Part shown: positions 27,381 through 32,752 of the stretch, one piece after another
Position numbering within the stretch: the first letter of the stretch is position 1
Layout of the letters: every line of letters starts with the position of its first letter
Source of the DNA: a virus
Length of the DNA stretch: 32,752 nt
IMG/VR virus record: IMGVR_UViG_3300037010_001793
Coordinates: 1 to 32,752 of that record
Direction: 5' to 3' (one strand)
Translations under genes and position numbers: made by a program
The notes under the pieces: model-generated
What the model was told of the DNA's origin: nothing
Databases searched by the model: none
What the model saw: the letters and a program-made list of their open reading frames with translations, nothing else

Positions 27381-27417
27381 GGAGGCCCCGGTAGCCACTC
27401 ACGCCGCCGGGGCCTCC
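27381..27417. terminator. Bidirectional terminator at convergent operon ends
   Basis: A perfect 11-bp stem, GGAGGCCCCGG (27381-27391) with CCGGGGCCTCC (27407-27417), lies between the last plus-strand gene and the last gene of the right minus-strand block. No U-tract is present on either side, but location and strength suit a shared terminator. Confidence 0.7.
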
Positions 27418-27449
27418 TCCGCCGCTCAATGGCGTCCCCACGCCTAGCC

Positions 27450-27779
27450 CTACGGCCACGGCGGACGGTCTGAAATCTGCACGCGGCAGGTTGGCGTCTC
27501 GGTGCGCGTCAGGTTGTCGGAGCCGAGTAGATGGATGGTCGCCGTGAGGTCGTATTGACCCGCCGGGATCGCGGTCGTGTCGATGGCCACGTAGGCGGTC
27601 GGGGTCTGTTTCGCGGCGACGTCATAGCTCGTGCAGGTGCCAGAGGCGGCCTGCAGCCCGTCTCGGCTGGTCAATGCCCAGATAGGTGCCTGCGTGATCT
27701 GGAGCGTGTTCCCGGCGGTCGTTTGGACCGTGAAACCGATGATCGCGACTGTCCCCTGCTCGTACTCATAGCGGTCCAC
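27450..27779 (-). CDS. Small beta-sandwich-like structural protein (putative)
   Basis: This 109-residue protein, MDRYEYEQGTVAIIGFTVQT at the start, has alternating strands with TPTAYVAIDTTAIPAGQYDLTATIHLLGS and RTETPTCRVQIS. This is an Ig-like or BppU N-terminal-like sandwich, found in baseplate or appendage proteins. It lies last in the block with the appendage genes. The function is inferred from fold and position only. Confidence 0.55.
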   Translation of the reverse strand: MDRYEYEQGTVAIIGFTVQTTAGNTLQITQAPIWALTSRDGLQAASGTCTSYDVAAKQTPTAYVAIDTTAIPAGQYDLTATIHLLGSDNLTRTETPTCRVQISDRPPWP

Positions 27780-27792
27780 GTTCTACCCCTTC

Positions 27793-28008
27793 CTATTCAA
27801 TGCGCTTTGTGCCCGGCTCCACGCTCGCGGACGTGCTAGAACGGACGGCGGACTGAGTGATCGACTGAATGACGTCTCGGGCCGTGCGCGAGACCACCGG
27901 GATAGGAGTCTTGGGCACGATGATTGCACCCTCGGTGCCGTAGACGACGCGCTCCAGCCCAGTCTCGATGTACGCCTGCGCTTGCCGCCGCCTCCAGGTC
28001 AGTATCAT
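27793..28008 (-). CDS. Small unknown protein in the appendage block
   Basis: This 71-residue protein starts MILTWRRRQAQAYIETGLER and continues with VVYGTEGAIIVPKTPIPVVS and TARDVIQSITQSAVRSSTSA. No domain or membrane segment is evident. It lies between the 387-aa and 109-aa genes with short gaps, in an operon of probable appendage proteins. It has a plausible but weak ribosome site. The function is unknown. Confidence 0.5.
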   Translation of the reverse strand: MILTWRRRQAQAYIETGLERVVYGTEGAIIVPKTPIPVVSRTARDVIQSITQSAVRSSTSASVEPGTKRIE

Positions 28009-28012
28009 GGCC

Positions 28013-29176
28013 CTATGCCTGCGTCAGGATCGTGATCTGCAGCGGATCTGCCCCACTCGCCGTGAACGAGAGCGTCACCACTGCGCCGTTGAGGTCCGCC
28101 GCGGCCAGGTCGATCATGTAGGTCGGAATGGGAGCCGTAGCATCGAGGTAGACCGCGTTCGTGCACAACGCCCAGGCTCCTGTGTCCAGTTTGCGCCGCG
28201 CAGTCACCGTCAGGCCGGCCTTGGGCGTGACGTGATCTGCCGAGTCGAGCATAACGAACGTGAACGCCGACACCGGCTGGTTGCGTTTGACCGCCATTGG
28301 CAGGTGAGCATCGAGGCTTGACTGGAGGGCGTAGCTCGCGGTTGGCAGCGTCCGGCTGTTGAGCACAGTGGTCGTCGGTAGTGCCGCCAATTGCGTGTCG
28401 AGATTCGCCGAAGCGAGGCCGACTGCTCCGCGCACCCCAGCAGCATCGAGCGCCGTACCTGTTCCACGAGAGGATACTGCCACGTCGAGATAGTCCGAGA
28501 TGCGCTTGCCTACACTCCCCACCGTAGCCATGCCAGACGTCAGAGCATTCCAGATGGCCGAGACAATCCCGTTGAGCGTGTCGAGATAGCCCGCCCGCGT
28601 CGTTGTGTAGCCCTGCGCAGTTAGGCCGGCAGGAACGTCGGTGCCAGAGATCAGCGAATGCTCGGTGGAGGTAAGCGCAAAGCCTGTTTTATCTGTGACG
28701 GTTGCCGAGATCGTCTGCCCGGCTGTCAGGTCAGCGGTCTGGAGGAGCTTCGCGCCATTCGTAGTGGGCAGCCCTCCGCTCGCGCCGGGAGCCGCGGCAG
28801 GGAGTGCGTTCCCCAGGTCCCGCGCGGTCTGCGCCGTACCAGCTACCAGCGTCGTGTTGACCTTCGCCCCGACCTGGAACGTTCGGACGCAAGCGCCGGT
28901 CACCCCTGAGACTGTCGCGGCGATCCGGATCGTGTACGTTTTCCCGACCTCGAAACCGCTCGCCGCGCTCAGCGTTATCTGCGCGACGTACTGGCCGACG
29001 GCGTTCGCGCTGTCGAACGCGGTCATCGTGCCGGTAAGGATCGGCGTGGCCGCGTTATCCTCGTAAACGCGATAGGTAGGCGCGGTGTCTGCGTTCGTGG
29101 CGACGCCCGTTGAGAACGAGTGCGTGTTCACGCTGAACGTCAGAACGTCGTTGATCGCCCACGAGCCGAGGTACAT
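28013..29176 (-). CDS. Phage appendage protein, Ala/Thr-rich (387 aa)
   Basis: This 387-residue protein appears to have an N-terminal beta domain (WAINDVLTFSVNTHSFSTG, ATPILTGTMTAFDSANAVGQ) and an Ig-like strand set (VAQITLSAASGFEVGKTYTI). A low-complexity Ala/Thr/Gly middle follows (about 115-290), then a C-terminal domain with VSAFTFVMLDSADHVTPKAG and ITILTQA. Similar three-part proteins with 'R-x-Y-x-D-N-A-A-T-P-I' segments are often seen in the tail appendage regions of siphophages. GAGGTAGGG precedes ATG 29176 and overlaps the end of the beta-helix gene. Confidence 0.6.
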   Translation of the reverse strand: MYLGSWAINDVLTFSVNTHSFSTGVATNADTAPTYRVYEDNAATPILTGTMTAFDSANAVGQYVAQITLSAASGFEVGKTYTIRIAATVSGVTGACVRTFQVGAKVNTTLVAGTAQTARDLGNALPAAAPGASGGLPTTNGAKLLQTADLTAGQTISATVTDKTGFALTSTEHSLISGTDVPAGLTAQGYTTTRAGYLDTLNGIVSAIWNALTSGMATVGSVGKRISDYLDVAVSSRGTGTALDAAGVRGAVGLASANLDTQLAALPTTTVLNSRTLPTASYALQSSLDAHLPMAVKRNQPVSAFTFVMLDSADHVTPKAGLTVTARRKLDTGAWALCTNAVYLDATAPIPTYMIDLAAADLNGAVVTLSFTASGADPLQITILTQA

Positions 29177-29180
29177 GGCC

Positions 29181-30905
29181 CTACCTCACAATCGTTTCAA
29201 ATATGCCGCCCATGCCGCCGCCGGTGAGGCTCCCGGTAACGTCGTCCACGACGTGCCCGGAGCCTAGGATCGACGCGGAGAGGTTCTCCCCGCCATTCGC
29301 GGCATCTGGGCCGGAGATATTCGACGCGTGCAGGGTGCCCGTGACTTTCGTGACGCCGTCGATCGTGCCGATTTTGCCCGCGTAGATCGAGCCCGCGGCG
29401 GGGAACACCACGGTCGGGTCGGGGTGCTGGACCGCGCCGGCGTCGGAGTAGATATGGGTGTTCGGCAAGCCGATGAACTGGTCGGTCAGCGCAGCCCGGC
29501 AGAGCGCACCGCCGTTAGGATCGGTGTTGAGGCCGAAGTTTCCGTTTGGCGCATCAACGAACGGGGACGCGGAGAGGGTCGTGACCGTCGAGCCTCCATA
29601 CATGACGGTCCCGGCAGGTACAGAGCCTCCCGTGCAGGCGTAAGCGAAGCAGTTGATATACGCTAGGGTCGCCGTGGTGTTATTCGGCGGGGCGAACCCC
29701 ACGCCTCCACATCCCGCAGCGATGCATCCTATGCAGCGCAGGTTCGTCGCATTATTGGCGAATCCAGTGCCAGACTGGCCATACGCTACGCAACGATAGG
29801 CTACATCTAATTGGCCGCCCACAAAGGCATTCGTCCCACCGATAGCGATACAATCTACCCAAACAGCCCAACCTGCGAACCCAGTTGCACAGTTATAGGC
29901 GACGCACTGATCTGCGCTGCAATTGAAACCCGTGGTACATGTCTCCGCGCGGCATTTGCACGCTACGTTGCCTGATATCCCAGTGGCGCAGGAAATAGCA
30001 ATGCAGTCAGCAAACTGTGGATACGTTCCCGAGCAGCCAGTGATCGATGCATGACCATTGCCATTCACCACTATATGGGCTACGGTCGAATAATATGCTG
30101 AGCCAGTAGAAAGCGCCGTTATCGAATCGGCTCCGGCATTCACAGTAGCGCGCATTCCGTCCCCTCGAATAGTGCCATATCCTATGATGTTCGTGTAATA
30201 TTGCGTGAAGGATGGAGTCGCCGAAACGGTGTACGCCCCGGTCATAAATACGCGCGAATATTGGAACGTTGTGACAGTAGCCGCCTGACTCGGCGATGCC
30301 AACGCGCCACCTAACGTTCCCGTTCCCCCACTCGAGTCCGCCGTAGCACACGCGCGATCGACCGCGAATGAGGTCCCAGCGGTCACAGACGTGATGCAGT
30401 ACCATCCGGACGTGAAACTGCCCACGGCATCGAGGTGTATGAAATTCCCCACCCACGCCTTTGTCGCGGCGGCGCACGTTACCGTCGTCCACGGGCTGAC
30501 AGCCGCGAGAGAGGAGAGCGCGATACCCGCATCGCCCTGCGAATAGTCTACCGTCCACGTAACGCTGGTTAGCGTCGCGGCAGTCCCGCATCCGACCGCG
30601 GTGCTAGGCACCCCCGCGAACACGACCGCGTGCCCGATAGCAGCATCAAGCGTAGCCGCGCCACTTGCGACAGACGCGATTTTGTACCAACCCTTGACGG
30701 CGTTCGTGCCTGCAGAGATGAATAGCCACGCTCCGACGTCGCTCGCCTGAAACGAGTAGGAGGCGGACGAAAACACCGGCGCGGCGGTATTCGCGTTAGT
30801 GACCGCACCATCGGTCGCCATTGCGCGGTCGACAGAGAAGCCTCCGCCGTTCGCGTCCGACCCTGTCGGGTGCACCTCAACTACGCTATAGTTAGGCAAT
30901 GCCAT
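29181..30905 (-). CDS. Cys-rich right-handed beta-helix appendage protein
   Basis: This 574-residue protein has an N-terminal domain of about 190 residues with repeated 'GxWYxIxSVxxGxxxxxDxA' units, VKGWYKIASVASGAATLDAA and SGWYCITSVTAGTSFAVDRA. From about 240 to 430 there are short repeats of the right-handed beta-helix kind, with Cys spaced as CIAISCATG, ACKCRAETCTTGF, CVAYNCATGF, CIGCIAAGCGGVGF. A C-terminal part follows, with PTVVFPAAGSIYAGKIGTID and a Gly-rich end. It is probably a trimeric tail spike or fibre, possibly sugar-degrading. The beta-helix part has lower GC than its surroundings. Confidence 0.75.
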   Translation of the reverse strand: MALPNYSVVEVHPTGSDANGGGFSVDRAMATDGAVTNANTAAPVFSSASYSFQASDVGAWLFISAGTNAVKGWYKIASVASGAATLDAAIGHAVVFAGVPSTAVGCGTAATLTSVTWTVDYSQGDAGIALSSLAAVSPWTTVTCAAATKAWVGNFIHLDAVGSFTSGWYCITSVTAGTSFAVDRACATADSSGGTGTLGGALASPSQAATVTTFQYSRVFMTGAYTVSATPSFTQYYTNIIGYGTIRGDGMRATVNAGADSITALSTGSAYYSTVAHIVVNGNGHASITGCSGTYPQFADCIAISCATGISGNVACKCRAETCTTGFNCSADQCVAYNCATGFAGWAVWVDCIAIGGTNAFVGGQLDVAYRCVAYGQSGTGFANNATNLRCIGCIAAGCGGVGFAPPNNTTATLAYINCFAYACTGGSVPAGTVMYGGSTVTTLSASPFVDAPNGNFGLNTDPNGGALCRAALTDQFIGLPNTHIYSDAGAVQHPDPTVVFPAAGSIYAGKIGTIDGVTKVTGTLHASNISGPDAANGGENLSASILGSGHVVDDVTGSLTGGGMGGIFETIVR

Positions 30906-31145
30906 CTATTCGGCCCTCTGCACTATCTCTGCGCGCCGAACTCGCAACCGGCCTCCGTCGTCTAGACGCACGCGCACCCAGCCCCGTGCGATCCTGTCCG
31001 ACCAATACGTCTCCATCGGCACAACCTCACCGCCATAGTAGACGCCGCCGCGCGCTACGACCACCCTATCACCTGGAGCATATGCAGCCTCCGCGTCAGG
31101 AGAGCCGTCCGGCGGCTCCGGGGGCACCTGCGGCTCGGTTTCCAT
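30906..31145 (-). CDS. Small unknown protein with KOW/SH3-like segment
   Basis: This 79-residue protein starts METEPQVPPEPPDGSPDAEA, a Pro/Glu-rich arm, and then has YAPGDRVVVARGGVYYGGEV and VRVRLDDGGRLRVRRAEIV, a compact barrel. The stop is directly before the ATG of the beta-helix gene. The upstream part of the open frame is basic and was not used; ATG 31145 has a weak site. The function is unknown. Confidence 0.55.
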   Translation of the reverse strand: METEPQVPPEPPDGSPDAEAAYAPGDRVVVARGGVYYGGEVVPMETYWSDRIARGWVRVRLDDGGRLRVRRAEIVQRAE

Positions 31146-31150
31146 CTCGC

Positions 31151-31462
31151 CTAGGTTCCGAACCCAACGGGCCTCACGCAGGCTTTGTACACGACGGGCC
31201 ACTGCGCATCGTTCTGGATCGCCGCGACCAGATCCATGATGAACGTATTGTAAGACAATATGTCGCTGCTAACCAGCAGATGCGGCGGCCCGTCTGTCCG
31301 CGCGTCTGCCCAGGGCGAGTTAGCGTCACTCGCGCGGGCGTAGACGTCGTCAATCGCCGCCTTATCGTCCTGCATCGCAGCCAAGAGCGCGCGGATCTGT
31401 TCGGCACGAACGCGAATGCGCTGGTCACAGTATTCCTGCATCTGTGTGTCTGTCGCGGACAT
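31151..31462 (-). CDS. Unknown small protein in the lysis/appendage block
   Basis: This 103-residue protein is helical at its start (YCDQRIRVRAEQIRALLAAM, KAAIDDVYARASD) and ends in a strand-rich section with QWPVVYKACVRPVGFGT. An AGGAGGG site precedes ATG 31462. It follows the membrane protein gene within the lysis block but has no membrane segment of its own. It is not recognised. Confidence 0.6.
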   Translation of the reverse strand: MSATDTQMQEYCDQRIRVRAEQIRALLAAMQDDKAAIDDVYARASDANSPWADARTDGPPHLLVSSDILSYNTFIMDLVAAIQNDAQWPVVYKACVRPVGFGT

Positions 31463-31642
31463 TTAGCCCTCCTTGCCGGGCGAACCCGGCTGCTCTTCGA
31501 GTTTCCCCTTGAGGTACGTCGCAGCCCCGAGAACGCCACCCCAGAGCGCCGTCCTCCAGTTAGGCGTTACGGCCCACGTCGCCCCCGCGGCCAGAACGCC
31601 GTAGCAGATTGTAAGTATCGCTACTTTCGCTATTGTGCTCAT
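31463..31642 (-). CDS. Small membrane protein, holin candidate
   Basis: This 59-residue protein has two hydrophobic segments: about 5-25 (AKVAILTICYGVLAAGATWA) and about 30-43 (TALWGGVLGAATYL). They are separated by a short polar turn (TPNWR) and followed by a polar tail (GKLEEQPGSPGKEG). Its ATG overlaps the stop of the amidase (ATGA). A two-span small protein coupled to an endolysin is the typical picture of a holin. The evidence is positional and physical only. Confidence 0.7.
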   Translation of the reverse strand: MSTIAKVAILTICYGVLAAGATWAVTPNWRTALWGGVLGAATYLKGKLEEQPGSPGKEG

Positions 31643-32142
31643 TTTGCGTCCCCTACCGGCACCAGCCACCACGACCGGCCCTTCTCTGCCTCTACCGCCG
31701 CGCTGAGCAGGAGCCACGGGTACCCCTGAGGGTCGACCTTGCGGCCCGGAGGTACGGCCACCGCGGCGTGTGAGAGGACGGGTAGATAGTTGTGTTTCAG
31801 ACGCAGGGCGGCGACAAGTCGGGCGACGGTCGTGAGCTGGGCCTCCGGCCAATCGTCCTGCCCGTCTATGTGCTCCTGCTCGATCCCGATCGTTCTGCTG
31901 TTGCCATGCTCGGGCCGATCCGCCGCGCCGACGTGGTAGGCCGTGTCGCTATCCTGCACGAGGTGATAGAGCGTACCGGTGCGCGTAACGTAGTAATGCG
32001 CCGAGACCTCCGGCCCGGTGAGGGTCTCCAGATCACCCTGCTTACGCCCATCGGAGGAGTGCAGGATGATTGCCTTGATCGGCCCCGGCCTACCCGGCTT
32101 GAACGCGCGCGCAGACCGCCAGATGTAGGGCAGGTCCGGCAT
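31639..32142 (-). CDS. N-acetylmuramoyl-L-alanine amidase endolysin (amidase_2)
   Basis: This 167-residue enzyme cuts the bond between MurNAc and L-Ala in peptidoglycan at lysis. The fold and motifs fit amidase_2: KAIILHSSDG (zinc His 28), SAHYYVTRTGTLYHLVQDSD (near 47-66), NSRTIGIEQEH (near 81-91), LSHAAVAVPPGRKVDPQGYPW (His 125 as second zinc ligand, Asp 137 as the third). No signal peptide or wall-binding domain is visible, so it needs a holin. It overlaps the holin candidate downstream. Confidence 0.93.
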   Translation of the reverse strand: MPDLPYIWRSARAFKPGRPGPIKAIILHSSDGRKQGDLETLTGPEVSAHYYVTRTGTLYHLVQDSDTAYHVGAADRPEHGNSRTIGIEQEHIDGQDDWPEAQLTTVARLVAALRLKHNYLPVLSHAAVAVPPGRKVDPQGYPWLLLSAAVEAEKGRSWWLVPVGDAK

Positions 32143-32573
32143 TAGAGGTCTCCGTCGAATCGGTAGTGCACCGGCGCGCCGGTCGGCAGTATGCCGCGGA
32201 ACTCGCAGACGATACGCGCGTACCAGTGAAAGCCCTCCAGCCCCTCGCGGTGCCCGATCACGCAGTCTGCGCCAGAGAGCTGCACGCCGTCAACGGTCAC
32301 GACGTCCGCGCCCCCTCGAACGCCGATCTGATCCCAGCGCATGGTCGCCGCCACCTCGTGCGGGGCCCCGCCGTCCGTGAACCGGAAACGGAGGGTCACG
32401 GTCTTCGCGGCGACGTCTGCCGACGCGTCGGCCTGAATGCTCCCGGCGTCGAAATGGTGCGCGTCCGGCGGACAGTTGCCCTTCCAGTGCCGCGGTGCAA
32501 TGGTCGCGAGCTGCTTGATCAACTGATCGACTTTCGCCGCGAGCTGAGTGATGTCGAGCTGAGTGGTGCCCAT
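32142..32573 (-). CDS. Unknown protein between the XhlA-like and amidase genes
   Basis: This 143-residue protein begins with a short coiled coil (TQLDITQLAAKVDQLIKQLA). It then has a beta-rich domain: GSIQADASADVAAKTVTLRF, MRWDQIGVRGGADVVTVDGV, WYARIVCEFRGIL and a final PVHYRFDGDL. ATG 32573 is preferred over the adjacent ATG 32576 because of GGAGG spacing and the overlap with the XhlA-like stop. It may be an appendage or lysis accessory protein; I cannot assign it further. Confidence 0.6.
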   Translation of the reverse strand: MGTTQLDITQLAAKVDQLIKQLATIAPRHWKGNCPPDAHHFDAGSIQADASADVAAKTVTLRFRFTDGGAPHEVAATMRWDQIGVRGGADVVTVDGVQLSGADCVIGHREGLEGFHWYARIVCEFRGILPTGAPVHYRFDGDL

Positions 32574-32752
32574 CATTTGCCTCCTGTCGCGAGCCAATGG
32601 CTCTCGCGCATGGCCAAACCGAGTATCCCCGTCACGAACCCCATGACGGCGGCAAACATGGCCGAGATGAGGAACCGGCGGGAATCCTCCTGTTGTTTCT
32701 CCAGCGAGCTGATGCGCGCCTCGGCCGCGCGCAGGTGCTCCTCTAGCGCGGC
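32573..32752 (-). CDS. XhlA-like lysis protein, C-terminal part (cut by window edge)
   Basis: The frame is open from the window edge to a TGA at 32573 (59 residues). It reads EEHLRAAEARISSLEKQQED, a coiled coil, then RRFLISAMFAAVMGFVTGIL, one membrane span, and a short polar end. A coiled coil followed by a single membrane segment is the pattern of XhlA (hemolysin-type) proteins of PBSX-like phages, which act with holins and amidases. Its stop overlaps the next gene's ATG (TGATG). Confidence 0.62.
   Translation of the reverse strand, partial: AALEEHLRAAEARISSLEKQQEDSRRFLISAMFAAVMGFVTGILGLAMRESHWLATGGK

Noticed and set aside
1-32752. tRNA or rRNA genes
   Set aside because: No cloverleaf with a T-loop GGTTCRA-type segment or ribosomal RNA sequence was noticed on either strand; a tRNAscan run would settle it.

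Overview
The window is a GC-rich (roughly 60-65% by eye) stretch of a tailed double-stranded DNA phage or prophage genome with an HK97-type head and a siphovirus-like tail. No ribosomal, tRNA or housekeeping genes were seen, so the host cannot be named. Strong GGAGG-type ribosome sites, consensus -35/-10 promoters, an amidase endolysin and an XhlA-like protein fit a bacterial host and say little more.

Layout. (1) Positions 1-11,929, all on the minus strand, read right to left as: ParB-like protein, Mom-like DNA-modification enzyme, small and large terminase, a tiny membrane protein, portal, Mu-F-like minor head protein, prohead protease, major capsid protein, decoration-type protein, head-tail connectors, tail terminator, tail tube, tail assembly chaperones with a -1 frameshift, and the start of the tape measure, which is cut by the left edge. 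A strong promoter at 12,021-12,050 drives this late operon. (2) Positions 12,019-22,789, minus strand, hold early and replication genes: an XRE regulator, zinc-finger proteins, a YqaJ-type exonuclease with RecT, tandem paralog pairs, a serine recombinase fused to a DUF551-like tail, a primase-SF3 helicase with its own promoter, a VRR-NUC nuclease and two members of a multi-copy family. An AT-rich inverted-repeat region beside the primase is a possible origin. (3) Two back-to-back promoters near 22.84 kb separate this from a plus-strand arm (22,908-27,356): a Dam-like adenine methylase, then two similar cassettes of small genes. (4) A strong hairpin at 27,381-27,417 separates this arm from a second minus-strand block (27,450-32,752) that carries tail appendage or beta-helix proteins and a lysis cassette. 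The left edge (tape measure) and right edge (lysis genes) would join through the missing tail-tip genes if the genome is circular or circularly permuted.

The most unusual part is 24.07-25.84 kb. Two cassettes each run promoter, structured leader, small gene, hammerhead ribozyme, structured leader, second gene. The ribozyme at 25,382-25,442 has a complete type II hammerhead core, and the one at 24,413-24,471 differs at one core base. Five copies of a compact leader (two short helices, one bulged A, the ribosome site placed against the outer helix) precede five start codons and show compensatory base changes. I do not recognise this leader as a known class. Together they suggest that these early mRNAs are cut between genes by self-cleavage and that each gene is translated under its own RNA element.

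Other points of note are Mom beside ParB, a phage-encoded adenine methylase, an amber stop inside one of two equal-length paralogs, and several expanded paralogous families found only as unknown small proteins.
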